Counted from the stretch's first letter, positions 37,096 through 48,977 are shown. The stretch: 64,000 nucleotides of DNA from Pseudomonadota bacterium (GCA_963205495.1 CAUJIN010000034.1:203987-267986), one strand, 5' to 3'. The notes: generated by a model from the sequence alone, not told the origin. Program-made: numbers and translations.

Positions 37096-37335
37096 ATGAG
37101 CAGCATCGAAGAGCGTGTCAAGAAGATCGTCGTGGACCAGCTGGGCGTCAAGGAGGAGGATGTCACCGCCAACGCCTCGTTCGTCGACGATCTGGGCGCG
37201 GACTCCCTCGATACCGTGGAGCTGGTGATGGCCCTCGAAGAAGAGTTCGAGTGCGAGATTCCGGACGAGGACGCGGAGAAGATCACCAGCGTTCAGCAGG
37301 CGATCGACTACGTGAAGGCACACGTCAAGTCCTGA
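37096..37335 (+). CDS. acpP: Acyl carrier protein
   Basis: [20 protein letters not shown]. Confidence 0.97.
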   Translation: MSSIEERVKKIVVDQLGVKEEDVTANASFVDDLGADSLDTVELVMALEEEFECEIPDEDAEKITSVQQAIDYVKAHVKS

Positions 37336-37431
37336 CGGATTGCCAAGGCGCCGGGGCCGTCCCTGCCGGCCCCGCGCGGGTCGCAATGGTTCCGGCGCCT
37401 GCCATCCCCGAATTCCTGAGGAAACCCGCGC

Positions 37432-38670
37432 ATGAGTCGACGTCGCGTCGTGGTCACCGGTCTGGGCATCGTCTCGCCGGTCGGCAACACCATTGCAGCC
37501 GCCTGGGACGCCATCGTCAGCGGGCGCTCGGGCATTGGCCCGGTGACCGGTTTTGACACCACCGGCTTTGCCACGACCATCGCGGGTGAAGTCCGCGACT
37601 TCGATCCCACCGCGTACGTTCCGGTCAAGGACGCGCGCAAGATGGATCCCTTCATCCACTACGGCGTGGCGGCGGCCAGCATGGCGCTGGAAGATTCCGG
37701 CCTGGAAGTGGGCGAACACAACGCCGAGCGCATCGGCGTGATCGTGGGTTCGGGCATCGGCGGCATCTACGGCATCGAAGAAACCGCGATCCGTCTGCAC
37801 GAGGGCGGCCCGCGCAAGATTTCCCCGTTCTACGTGCCCAGCACCATCATAAACATGCTGCCGGGCCAGATCAGCATCCTGAAGGGCCTGAAAGGTCCGA
37901 GTTTTTCCGCCGTATCGGCCTGCGCTTCGTCCAACCACTCCATCGGCATGGCGATGCGCACCATCCAGTACGGCGACGCCGACGTGATGGTGGCCGGCGG
38001 TGCCGAGCGCGGCTCCTCGCCCACTTCGATGGGCGGCTTTTGCGCAATGAAGGCCATGTCCACGCGCAACGACGACCCCGTGCGCGCCTCGCGCCCGTGG
38101 GACAAGGACCGCGACGGCTTCGTGCTGGGCGACGGTGCCGGTGTGCTCATCCTGGAAGAATACGAATACGCCAAGGCGCGCGGCGCGCGCATCTACTGCG
38201 AACTGGCGGGCTTCGGCGCCAGCTCCGACGCCTGGCACATGACCGCACCTTCGGAAAACGGCGAAGGCCCGGCGCGCTGCATGCACGCCGCGCTGCGCGA
38301 CGCGGGACTGGCGCCCGAGGCGATCGGCTACCTCAATGCGCACGGCACCTCGACCCCGCTCGGCGATCTGGCCGAAACCCTCGCGGTGAAACGCGCTTTC
38401 GGCGATCACGCGCGGCGCGTCCTGGTGTCGTCCACCAAGTCCATGACCGGGCACCTTCTGGGTGCGGCCGGCGGGGTGGAGGCGATCTTCACCATCCTGG
38501 CGCTCCACCACGGAATCGCGCCGCCCACGATCAATCTGGATGAACCGGGCGAAGGCTGCGACCTCGACTATGTGCCCAACGTGGCGCGCCAGGTCGCACT
38601 GGAGGCGGTGATGTCCAACGGCTTCGGCTTCGGCGGCACCAACGGATCGCTGGTGTTCCGACGCGTCTGA
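37432..38670 (+). CDS. fabF: Beta-ketoacyl-ACP synthase II
   Basis: [39 protein letters not shown]. Confidence 0.96.
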   Translation: MSRRRVVVTGLGIVSPVGNTIAAAWDAIVSGRSGIGPVTGFDTTGFATTIAGEVRDFDPTAYVPVKDARKMDPFIHYGVAAASMALEDSGLEVGEHNAERIGVIVGSGIGGIYGIEETAIRLHEGGPRKISPFYVPSTIINMLPGQISILKGLKGPSFSAVSACASSNHSIGMAMRTIQYGDADVMVAGGAERGSSPTSMGGFCAMKAMSTRNDDPVRASRPWDKDRDGFVLGDGAGVLILEEYEYAKARGARIYCELAGFGASSDAWHMTAPSENGEGPARCMHAALRDAGLAPEAIGYLNAHGTSTPLGDLAETLAVKRAFGDHARRVLVSSTKSMTGHLLGAAGGVEAIFTILALHHGIAPPTINLDEPGEGCDLDYVPNVARQVALEAVMSNGFGFGGTNGSLVFRRV

Positions 38671-38687
38671 ATCGGGCGGACTCGACC

Positions 38688-40061
38688 GTGCCCGCGATCA
38701 GGCTGCCCGGGCGGGTCGACCCGCTCGCGCTGCATCGGCGCGATCCCGCGCGATTTCCGCTCGTCCTGCAGAGCGCCGCGTTCGAAGCCGAGCGCGGCCG
38801 CCATGATCTGGCGCTGGCGTTCGCGGGCGAGGGCCTGCGGCTGGATCGCGACGGCCGCACGCGCCGGCTCGACGGACGCCCCTGCGAACTGCCTTTTTCC
38901 GCGGCGCTGGATGCCGAACAGCGCCGCGCGGCCGAAGCCTGCGGCAGCGATGCCGCGACCGGGCCTGACGAGGTGCTGCCGTTTCGCGGCGGCTGGGCGC
39001 TGTTCGTCTCCTACGAATACGCCGGCGTGATCGAGCCGATCCTGAGGCTGCCGCCGCCGCCCGAGCCGCTGCCGCTGGCGCTGGCCCTGCGCTGCCCGGG
39101 CGCGGTCATCATCGACCATGGCGAAGAGGCCACCTGGATCGTGGCCGAGCCCGGACAGGAGGCGCTGCTGGAAGCCCTGCACCGGGACGTGCTGGCCTGC
39201 CGCGAAACCGCGCCCGCGCAGCAAAGGGTCCTGGCCAATGCGGTGCGTGAGGCGCCCGACGCGGATTTCCTGCGCGCGGTGCGTCGCGCCAAGGCGTGGA
39301 TCGGGGCCGGCGACGTGTTCCAGGTGAACCTGTCGCGGCGCTGGTCGCTGGACCTGCCGGCCGAGGTTTCGCCCGCCGATGCCTTTGCCGCCCTGCGCGC
39401 CGCCAACCCCGCGCCGTTTGCCGCGCTCCTGGCCTTCGAGGACTGGGCCGTCGCCAGCTCGTCGCCCGAGCGGCTGGTGGAAGTGCGCGGCGACCGCGTC
39501 CAGACGCGCCCGATCGCCGGCACCCGGCCGCGCGTGGCGGGCGATGACGACGCCGCGCGCACGCGCGAACTGGTGGGCGACCCCAAGGAGCGCGCCGAAC
39601 ACATCATGCTGATCGATCTGGAACGCAGTGACCTGGGTCGGGTTTGCGCGGCCGGCAGCGTGGAGGTCGACGAGTTGATGGCGGTGGAAAGCTACGCCCA
39701 CGTCCACCACATCGTTTCCAACGTGCGCGGGCGGCTGCGGCCCGGGGCTTCGCCCGGCGAGGTGCTGCACGCGGTGTTTCCCGGCGGCACCATCACCGGC
39801 TGCCCCAAGGTGCGCTGCATGCAGATCATCGCCGAGCTGGAAGGCGAGGGACGCGGCGCCTACACCGGCGCGCTGGGCTATCTGGGCTGGGACGGACGCA
39901 TGGACCTCAACATCCTGATCCGTACCCTGACCCTGCACGGCGGCCGCGCCGGCTTTCGCGCGGGCGCCGGCATCGTGGCCGATTCCGATCCCGAACGCGA
40001 GCTGGCCGAAACCCGCGCCAAGGCGCGCGGGCTGCTGCGCGCCTTCGGCCTGGGCGGCTGA
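38688..40061 (+). CDS. pabB: Aminodeoxychorismate synthase component I (chorismate-binding family, PabB-like)
   Basis: PIAGTRPR; GDPKERAEHIMLIDLERSDLGRV; HHIVSNVRGRL; FPGGTITGCPKVRCMQII; GTG start. Confidence 0.8.
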   Translation: MPAIRLPGRVDPLALHRRDPARFPLVLQSAAFEAERGRHDLALAFAGEGLRLDRDGRTRRLDGRPCELPFSAALDAEQRRAAEACGSDAATGPDEVLPFRGGWALFVSYEYAGVIEPILRLPPPPEPLPLALALRCPGAVIIDHGEEATWIVAEPGQEALLEALHRDVLACRETAPAQQRVLANAVREAPDADFLRAVRRAKAWIGAGDVFQVNLSRRWSLDLPAEVSPADAFAALRAANPAPFAALLAFEDWAVASSSPERLVEVRGDRVQTRPIAGTRPRVAGDDDAARTRELVGDPKERAEHIMLIDLERSDLGRVCAAGSVEVDELMAVESYAHVHHIVSNVRGRLRPGASPGEVLHAVFPGGTITGCPKVRCMQIIAELEGEGRGAYTGALGYLGWDGRMDLNILIRTLTLHGGRAGFRAGAGIVADSDPERELAETRAKARGLLRAFGLGG

Positions 40062-40088
40062 GGGCGCAGGCTCCGGTATCCTTGCGCG

Positions 40089-41204
40089 ATGAGTTTTCCT
40101 TTTCCCATGGCTCCCCGATCGCCCGTGCGCGGCCGATGCGCGGCGCGCGGCGCCCAGCGCGGTTTCTGGCGCGGCTTGTTCCTGTTCGCGCTGCTGCTGG
40201 TCCTGCTCGCGGCGCTGGCCGGTGCCCGGCTGTGGCGCGACTACCAGCGTTTCCTCCACGCCCCGCTGCGGGCCGACGGTGCCCCGCAGGTCATCGACAT
40301 CGCGCGCGGGCAGTCGTTTCGCGGCGTGCTCGGGCAGCTGCGCGATGCGGGCCTGGACGGCGGCGCGCACGAACTCTACTGGCGCGCCCTGGGCTGGCAG
40401 CGCAAGGCGCGCATCCAGGCCGGCGAATATGCCGTCGAACCCGGGCTGACGCCGCCGGCGCTGCTGGACAAATTCGCGCGCGGGCAGGTGATCCAGTACC
40501 GCATCACCCTGGTCGAAGGCTGGACCCTGCGCGAGCTGCGGCTGGCGCTGGCGGCCGACGCGGTGCTGGTGCAGACCCTGCCCGGGGTGCCCGACGACGA
40601 GCTGCTGGAGTTCATCGGCGTGGACGAGACCGTGGAAGGCAGCGACGGCGCCCTGCTGCCCGAAGGCCAGTTCCTGCCGGAAACCTACCAGTTCACCCGC
40701 GGTACCACCGATGCGCAGATCCTCGCGCGCGCCCATCGCGCGCTGCGCGAGGTGCTGGACGCGGCCTGGGCCTCGCGTGCGCCGGACCTTCCGCTGGCCA
40801 CGCCCTTCGAGGCGCTGGTGCTGGCCTCGATCGTGGAAAAGGAGACCGGCCTGCCGGAAGAGCGCGACCGGGTGGCCGGGGTGTTCGTGCGCCGCCTCAA
40901 GCGCGGCATGCGGCTGCAGACCGATCCCACCGTGATCTACGGTCGCGGCGCAGGCGTTTCCGGACCGATCACGCGCAGCCAGCTCGACACCGACACGCCC
41001 TGGAACACCTACACCCGCGACGGCCTGCCGCCCACCCCCATTGCGCTGCCGGGCCGCGCCGCGATCGAAGGGGCGCTGCGTCCGGACGCGGGCGATGCGC
41101 TGTATTTCGTGGCGCGCGGCAGCGGCGGGCACGTTTTTTCGCGCACCCTGGACGAACACAACCGCGCCGTGGCCGAGTACCGGCGCAGAGTGCGGCAGCC
41201 GTGA
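40089..41204 (+). CDS. mltG: Endolytic murein transglycosylase
   Basis: LASIVEKETGLPEERDRVAGVFVRRLKRGMRLQTDPTVIYG; single TM; position before tmk. Confidence 0.94.
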   Translation: MSFPFPMAPRSPVRGRCAARGAQRGFWRGLFLFALLLVLLAALAGARLWRDYQRFLHAPLRADGAPQVIDIARGQSFRGVLGQLRDAGLDGGAHELYWRALGWQRKARIQAGEYAVEPGLTPPALLDKFARGQVIQYRITLVEGWTLRELRLALAADAVLVQTLPGVPDDELLEFIGVDETVEGSDGALLPEGQFLPETYQFTRGTTDAQILARAHRALREVLDAAWASRAPDLPLATPFEALVLASIVEKETGLPEERDRVAGVFVRRLKRGMRLQTDPTVIYGRGAGVSGPITRSQLDTDTPWNTYTRDGLPPTPIALPGRAAIEGALRPDAGDALYFVARGSGGHVFSRTLDEHNRAVAEYRRRVRQP

Positions 41205-41827
41205 GCGGTCGTTTGATCACGCTGGAAGGCGGCGAGGGCGCGGGCAAGTCCACCGCGATGGCCTTCGTGGCCGAGCGCATCGCCGCGCGCGGCGTGGAGC
41301 TGGTGCAGGTGCGCGAACCGGGCGGCACCGAGGCCGGTGAGGCGATCCGCCGCGTGGTGCTGCAACCCGGTCACGGCAGCCTGTGCCCCGAAGCCGAACT
41401 GCTGCTGATGTTCGCCGCCCGCGCCCAGCTCGTGCGCGAGGTGATCCGCCCGGCGCTGGCGCGCGGTGCGGTGGTGCTGAGCGACCGCTTTACCGATGCC
41501 AGCTTCGCCTACCAGGGCGGCGGGCGCGGCATCGACGTCGGTCGCATCGCCGAGCTGGAGCGCTGGGTCTGCGGCCTGAAACCGGACCTGAGCCTGCTGC
41601 TCGACCTGCCGGTGGATCAGGGTCTGGCGCGCGCGCGCGGACGCGGTTCGGCCGACCGCATCGAAGCCGAGCGCGAGGAATTCTTCGAGCGCGTGCGCGA
41701 CACCTACCGCCGCCGCGCCGCGCAGGAACCGATGCGCTGGCGCGTGATCGACGCAGGCCAGCCGCTGGAGGCGGTGCTGGCGGCACTGGGCGCGGCGCTG
41801 GATGCCCACTTCGAGGCGCGGCCATGA
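41201..41827 (+). CDS. tmk: Thymidylate kinase (GTG start)
   Basis: LITLEGGEGAGKSTAM; REPGGTEAGEAIRRVVL; SDRFTDASFAYQGGGRG. Confidence 0.93.
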   Translation: MSGRLITLEGGEGAGKSTAMAFVAERIAARGVELVQVREPGGTEAGEAIRRVVLQPGHGSLCPEAELLLMFAARAQLVREVIRPALARGAVVLSDRFTDASFAYQGGGRGIDVGRIAELERWVCGLKPDLSLLLDLPVDQGLARARGRGSADRIEAEREEFFERVRDTYRRRAAQEPMRWRVIDAGQPLEAVLAALGAALDAHFEARP

Positions 41828-42792
41828 CGGATTTCTCGCCCTGGCAGGCGCGCGCCTGGACCCAGATCCTCGGCGCGCTCGACGCCGGGCGACTGCCGCA
41901 CGCGCTCCTGATCGGCGGACCGGCGGGTCTGGGCAAGCGCGCGCTCTCCGAGGCCCTGATGCGGCGCCTGCTGTGCGCCACGCCGCGCGAAGGATTCGCC
42001 TGTGGCCAATGCCGGCACTGCGCGCTGCTGGACGCCGGCACCCATCCGGACCGCATCGAGGAAACCTTCGAGCCCAACGACAAGGGCGAGCTGCGCCGCG
42101 AAATCCTGATCGCGCAGGTGCGGCGGCTCGGTGAAAAGCTCGCGCTCACCCCGCAGGTCGCGCGCGCGCTGGTGGCGCGGATCCATCCGGCCGAGGCGAT
42201 GAACCGCAGCGCCTTCAACGCCCTGCTCAAGACGCTGGAAGAGCCGGCGGCGGGGCGCTACCTGATCCTCGTGGCCGACCAGCCGCAGCGGCTTCCCGCC
42301 ACGATCCGCAGCCGCTGTCAGGAACTGCGCGTGGACCTGCCCGCGCGGCAGGAGGCGCTGGACTGGCTGGCCGGACAGGGGCACCCGTCGCGCACGGCCA
42401 GCGAGGCGCTGGAAGCGGCGCAGGGCAATCCCGGGCTGGCGCGCGAATACCTTGCCGGCGATGCGCTGGCGCTGCGCCGCAAGGTGGCGGCCGACCTCGT
42501 GGCGCTGGCCGCAGGCCGCGCAGGTGCCGCCGAACTTTCCGCACTCTGGTGCGCCGATCGCGCGGCGCTGCGCCTGCGCTTTGCCGGCGAACTGGTGCGC
42601 GACCATCTGGCCCGGCGCGCCGGCAGTATGCGATCCGACCCGTTGGCCGAGCTTCCGCGCGCCGCCGATGTTCTTGCCCTGGGGACGTGGTTCGATGCGG
42701 CGGTTCGCACGCTCAATGCGCTGGACGGCCCGCTGCGCGACGAGCTGCAGATCGCCGAACGCCTGGTGCGCTGGCGCGAACTCTTCGTCTGA
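41824..42792 (+). CDS. holB: DNA polymerase III delta' subunit
   Basis: HALLIGGPAGLGKRALSEAL; NRSAFNALLKTLEEPAAGRYLILVADQPQRLPATIRSRCQ. Confidence 0.9.
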   Translation: MTDFSPWQARAWTQILGALDAGRLPHALLIGGPAGLGKRALSEALMRRLLCATPREGFACGQCRHCALLDAGTHPDRIEETFEPNDKGELRREILIAQVRRLGEKLALTPQVARALVARIHPAEAMNRSAFNALLKTLEEPAAGRYLILVADQPQRLPATIRSRCQELRVDLPARQEALDWLAGQGHPSRTASEALEAAQGNPGLAREYLAGDALALRRKVAADLVALAAGRAGAAELSALWCADRAALRLRFAGELVRDHLARRAGSMRSDPLAELPRAADVLALGTWFDAAVRTLNALDGPLRDELQIAERLVRWRELFV

Positions 42793-42892
42793 TCCCGTGC
42801 GCCGCTGATCGGGCGTCGCGCCCGTTGGGCCTGTTGCGGCCTGCGGGTGCCGCCTAGAATCCGCGATCCCGTTTTCCCGCCGGAGGTATGCC

Positions 42893-43047
42893 GTGGATCG
42901 ACGTGACCTGCTCAAGGCGATGGGGGCGCCGCGCTCGCCGCCGCCAGCCCGCGCGCCGTGCGCTCGAGGTGGTTTTTCGACGGGTTCGGGATGACGCTTC
43001 TCGATGACGCGCAGCTGCCGATGGTTCTGGTGTTTTCGCGCTCATGA
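42893..43047 (+). pseudogene. Short Tat-leader ORF split by a -1 frame change
   Basis: GGAGG ribosome site then GTG: (M)DRRDLLKAMGA in one frame; AALAAASPRAVRSRWFFDGFGMTLLDDAQLPMVLVFSRS* in the -1 frame; stop overlaps next ATG as ATGA. Confidence 0.5.
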
Positions 43048-44330
43048 ATCCTGCCTTCCCTTTTGCGATTTCCGCCCTGCTGGCCGGATTCCCGGCCCAA
43101 GCCGCGCCGCCGCGTGCGGCGCCGCCATTGCCCCCGATCGACCCCACGCACTACACCATCATCCACGTCGCCACCGCGCAGGAACTGGCGGATGCGGCCT
43201 GGAATCTGCAAAGCCACCAGGCCATCGTGATCGCCCCGGGGGAATATCGCCTCGACCAGGTGAACTTTCCGAACGGCCAGGACGGCCGAATCACGGTAGG
43301 CCGCTACGGGGCCGCGCCGATCGTCGACGTGCAGATCCGGGGCGCCACCGGCAATCGCGACGACGTGGTGCTGCGCGGCGCGGGCATGCTCGATCCGATC
43401 GTTCCCTACGGCATCCAGATCTTCACCGCCAGCCAGGTCGTGCTGGCCGATTTCAGCGTGGGCGAGGTCTACTACCACGCCATCGGAATACAGGGCCCCC
43501 AGGGCGCGCGCGCGGTGCGGATCCACAACGTGCGCGCCTTCGATGCCGGCCAGCAGATCATCAAGGGCTCGGGCGCGGGCGCCGACGACGTGGAGATCGC
43601 CCATTCGCTCATCGACTACACCGTCGGCGCCGTGAACCATCCCGAGGGTGCGCCGTCGGGAAGCTGCTATACCAACGGCATCGACGCCACCGGCGGCCAC
43701 CGCTGGATCATCCGCGACAGCCGCATCGAGCGCATCCGCTGCCAGGACGGCAGTCTCGCCGGGCCGGCGATCCTGATGTGGCAGGGCGCGGCCGACACGG
43801 TGGTGGAGCGCAACCTGATCCTGGATTCCTCGCGCGGCATTTCGCTGGGCCTTGTCGGCGGCAGCGACCACAGCGGCGGCCTCGTGCGCAACAACCTGAT
43901 CCGCTGGAATCCGGGAGCCACCTACGCGGTGGACGTGCCGATCTTCACCACCTCGCCGGGCGCGCGCATTCTCTTCAACACCGTGCTCACCCGCGGGCGT
44001 TACGGCAACGCGATCGAGGCGCGCTTTGCCAGCGCCGCGAACGTGGATGCCGCGGGCAACCTGCTGGACGCGGGCATCCAGCCGCGCAATGGCGCATCGA
44101 TTACCCAGGCCGACAACCGCAGCGACGCCCAGCCCGGCTGGTTCCTCGACGAAGCCACGGCCGACCTGCGGCTTTCCGCGCAGGGGCTGGCGGCGCTGGC
44201 GCCGATTCCGCGCAGGAGCCAGGCTCCCGACGACTGCATGGCCGAGGCGCGCACCGATCCCACCGAGCCGGGCGCCTGCACGCGCGACCGCCAGCGCGTG
44301 TTCGGCGACGGTTTCGAGCCGGGCGGCTGA
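43044..44330 (+). CDS. Secreted right-handed beta-helix (pectate-lyase-like fold) protein with C-terminal VFGDGFEPGG
   Basis: N-terminal signal-like segment; repeated helix-coil pattern (VVERNLILDSSRGISLGLVGGSDHSGGLVRNNLI); C-terminus RQRVFGDGFEPGG. Confidence 0.7.
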   Translation: MNPAFPFAISALLAGFPAQAAPPRAAPPLPPIDPTHYTIIHVATAQELADAAWNLQSHQAIVIAPGEYRLDQVNFPNGQDGRITVGRYGAAPIVDVQIRGATGNRDDVVLRGAGMLDPIVPYGIQIFTASQVVLADFSVGEVYYHAIGIQGPQGARAVRIHNVRAFDAGQQIIKGSGAGADDVEIAHSLIDYTVGAVNHPEGAPSGSCYTNGIDATGGHRWIIRDSRIERIRCQDGSLAGPAILMWQGAADTVVERNLILDSSRGISLGLVGGSDHSGGLVRNNLIRWNPGATYAVDVPIFTTSPGARILFNTVLTRGRYGNAIEARFASAANVDAAGNLLDAGIQPRNGASITQADNRSDAQPGWFLDEATADLRLSAQGLAALAPIPRRSQAPDDCMAEARTDPTEPGACTRDRQRVFGDGFEPGG

Positions 44331-44406
44331 CGCGTCGCCGGCTTCGAGCGGCGGCACGCAGGCGCCCGCAACGGCCTCCCGTGCGGCTTTTGACCATCCC
44401 TTTGAC

Positions 44407-44436
44407 TTGAGATTCAACGCGGTTCACCGCTATAAT
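44407..44436 (+). promoter_or_regulatory. Sigma70-type promoter for rpsO-pnp
   Basis: TTGAGA-N18-TATAAT upstream of rpsO. Confidence 0.65.
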
Positions 44437-44560
44437 TCCGAGGCTTTGTTTCCGCAAGGCACCCGATTCCCGCCCACGGCGGGCCTTTCACGGCGGATCA
44501 GGCGGTGCGTTCGGTTGATGGCCGGCGTTCCTGCAGGTCCCGCGTCACATAGAGGTCACC

Positions 44561-44821
44561 ATGTCCATCGATACCGCAAAGATCATCAACGACTACAAGC
44601 GCAGCCCCAACGACACCGGCTCGCCGGAAGTCCAGGTCGCCCTGCTGTCGGCCCGCATCGAGCAGCTCACCGAGCACTTCAAGGTCCACAAGCAGGATCA
44701 CCACAGCCGCCGCGGCCTGCTGATGCTGGTCAACCAGCGCCGCAGCCTGCTGGGCTATCTCAAGGACAATGACGTCGAGCGCTACAAGACGCTGATCGAG
44801 CGTCTCGGCCTGCGCCGCTGA
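44561..44821 (+). CDS. rpsO: 30S ribosomal protein S15
   Basis: [40 protein letters not shown]. Confidence 0.97.
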   Translation: MSIDTAKIINDYKRSPNDTGSPEVQVALLSARIEQLTEHFKVHKQDHHSRRGLLMLVNQRRSLLGYLKDNDVERYKTLIERLGLRR

Positions 44822-44837
44822 CATCCCCGTTTCCTCC

Positions 44838-44868
44838 GCGCGGCGCAGAAATGCGCCGCGCTTGTTTT
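44838..44868 (+). terminator. rpsO-pnp intergenic hairpin/terminator
   Basis: GCGCGGCGCA-GAAA-TGCGCCGCGC followed by TTGTTTT. Confidence 0.7.
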
Positions 44869-44948
44869 CCCGGGTGCCCAGGCGCCCGGCTCCCCGCAGC
44901 GGCATTCCGGCCCGCGGAGCCAACACGAAGTCCTAAGGAATCCAGATC

Positions 44949-47048
<2,100 letters not shown>

Positions 47049-47071
47049 TTTTTCGCCAACGGAAACGCCAG

Positions 47072-47099
47072 AAAAAAGCGGGCCTTGGCCCGCTTTTTT
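47072..47099. terminator. Bidirectional intrinsic terminator after pnp
   Basis: Perfect 13-bp stem AAAAAAGCGGGCC-TT-GGCCCGCTTTTTT. Confidence 0.92.
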
Positions 47100-47136
47100 C
47101 ATGGAATTTCCACGGTGACTTCAACGCGCGCGGGTT

Positions 47137-47159
47137 GTAGAGCGCAGCTTGCTGCGCTT
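47137..47159 (+). repeat. REP-like GTAG palindrome
   Basis: GTAG + AGCGCAGC-TT-GCTGCGCT. Confidence 0.7.
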
Positions 47160-47184
47160 TCGCAGAGCCATCGCCCGCGGGAAC

Positions 47185-48849
47185 TCAGCGAGCCCGTGCG
47201 GCCTGTTCGAGCATCTGCCGTGCGTGTGCGAGCGTGGTTTCGGTGATGTCCACGCCGCCCAGCATTCGCGCCAGTTCCTCGATGCGCGCCTGTGGATCGA
47301 GCGCCTCGATCCGGCTCTGGGTGCCGTCGCCGGTGTCGGCCTTGCTCACCCGCAGGTGCTGGTGCCCCTGTGCGGCCACCTGCGGCAGGTGGGTGACGCA
47401 CAGCACCTGGCGCTGCGCGCCGAGCGCGCGCAGCTCCTGTCCGACGATCTCGGCCACGGCGCCGCCGATGCCCGAATCCACCTCGTCGAACACCATGGTC
47501 GGCACCGCATCCAGTCCCAGCGCGGCCACTTCGATGGCCAGGCTGATGCGCGACAGCTCGCCGCCGGAAGCCACCTTGCGCAGCGCGCGCGGCGGCTGGC
47601 CGGCGTTGGCGCTGACCAGGAATTCCGCGCGCTCGGCACCGTCGGGCTGAGGTTCGGTGCGGTCGAGGGGTTCGAGGGCCACTTCGAAGCGGCCGCCGCC
47701 CATCCCCAGTTCGCCCATGAGTGTGCTGACTCGCACGGACAGCGCCTCCGCGGCGCGCCTGCGGCCGGCGCTGATGCGTGCTGCGGCCTGCTGCCATCGC
47801 GCCAGCGCGTCGTCGCGTGCGCGTTCGAGCGATTCCAGCCGGCCTTCGCTGGCACCCAGTTCGTCCAGCTCGCGCTGCAGCTCGGCCTGCCGCGGGGCAA
47901 GTTCGGGAAGGGGAACGCGGTGCTTGCGGGCAAGGTCGTGCAGGCGCGCCAGGCGCGCTTCCAGTGCGGCGAGTCGATCGGGATCGAGATCCAGGCCGTC
48001 GCGCAGGCGTTCCAGCGCTGCCGCGGCTTCGTCGATCTGGATGCGCGCGCCTTCCAGCAGCGCGTCCACTTCCGCCAGTCCCGGTTCGTGCGTGGAAAGG
48101 CGGGAGAGGTCGTGGCGCAGGCGGCGCAACTGGTCGGGAAGTTCGCCTTCCAGCGGGGCTGCGGCGCGCCCGCAGCCTTCGATCAGCGCGGTGGCGTGGC
48201 TGTGGCGGCGGTGCTCGGCCACCAGGGCCTCGATAGCCTCGGGCGCCAGGTTTTCGCCGGCCAGCTCGTCCAGCTGGTGTTCGAGGAATTGGCGGCGATC
48301 TGCCGCATCGCCGCGCGCCAGCAGGGCGGCGATGGACTGCGTGGCCGTCTGCCATTCGCGTGCGCTGGTGCGCAGCGGCGCGAGGTCTTCGCCATGGCGT
48401 GCAAAAGCATCGAGCAGGGCGAGCTGGTGCCTGCGTTCCAGAAGCGCCTGCTGTTCGTGCTGGCCGTGGATTTCCACCAGCATCGCGCCCAGCGCGGCGA
48501 GCTGGGTCACGGTGGCAGGGCGGCCGTTGATCCAGGCGCGCGATCCGCCGTCGGCGCGGACCACGCGGCGCAGCTGGCATTCGGCTTCCTCATCCAGCGC
48601 GTTGTCGCGCAGCCAGGCGAAGACGGGGGAATCGGCGGCGGGGGCAAAGTGCGCCGTCAGTTCGGCGCGTTCGGCACCGTGGCGAACCATGCCGGCGTCG
48701 GCGCGCGCGCCGGTGAGCAGGAGCAGGGCGTCCACCAGCAGGGATTTGCCTGCGCCGGTTTCGCCCGAAACCACGGTCAGGCCGCCGGCCGGCTGGATCT
48801 CGGCTTCGCGGACGATCGCAAAATCCTTGACGAAAAGGGATGTCAGCAT
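47185..48849 (-). CDS. recN: DNA repair protein RecN
   Basis: MLTSLFVKDFAIVREAEI; SGETGAGKSLLVDAL; EIHGQHEQQALL; VFDEVDSGIGG. Confidence 0.94.
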   Translation of the reverse strand: MLTSLFVKDFAIVREAEIQPAGGLTVVSGETGAGKSLLVDALLLLTGARADAGMVRHGAERAELTAHFAPAADSPVFAWLRDNALDEEAECQLRRVVRADGGSRAWINGRPATVTQLAALGAMLVEIHGQHEQQALLERRHQLALLDAFARHGEDLAPLRTSAREWQTATQSIAALLARGDAADRRQFLEHQLDELAGENLAPEAIEALVAEHRRHSHATALIEGCGRAAAPLEGELPDQLRRLRHDLSRLSTHEPGLAEVDALLEGARIQIDEAAAALERLRDGLDLDPDRLAALEARLARLHDLARKHRVPLPELAPRQAELQRELDELGASEGRLESLERARDDALARWQQAAARISAGRRRAAEALSVRVSTLMGELGMGGGRFEVALEPLDRTEPQPDGAERAEFLVSANAGQPPRALRKVASGGELSRISLAIEVAALGLDAVPTMVFDEVDSGIGGAVAEIVGQELRALGAQRQVLCVTHLPQVAAQGHQHLRVSKADTGDGTQSRIEALDPQARIEELARMLGGVDITETTLAHARQMLEQAARAR

Positions 48850-48919
48850 GGAAATCGGAAGAAGGCGCGGTGTCGACGCGGCGGGCGCACGCTAGCACGG
48901 GCGACGGCAGGCGCCAACG

Positions 48920-48948
48920 CTTGTTCCCGATGGATCACGGCCCCATAT
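48920..48948 (+). promoter_or_regulatory. RpoH (sigma32)-type promoter upstream of hrcA
   Basis: CTTGTTC-N14-CCCCATAT (full -10 match to CCCCATNT), 29 nt before GTG. Confidence 0.55.
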
Positions 48949-48977
48949 CGAGCGCGAAACCCGCTACGATCCCCGCC

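Noticed and set aside
38568-41159. 863-aa minus-strand ORF
   Set aside because: Antisense to pabB and mltG; shadow ORF in high-GC DNA.
42888-43007. ATG ORF MPWIDVTCSRRWGRRARRRQPARRALEVV...
   Set aside because: Arg-rich third-frame reading; the GTG at 42893 with better ribosome-site spacing gives a coherent Tat signal instead.
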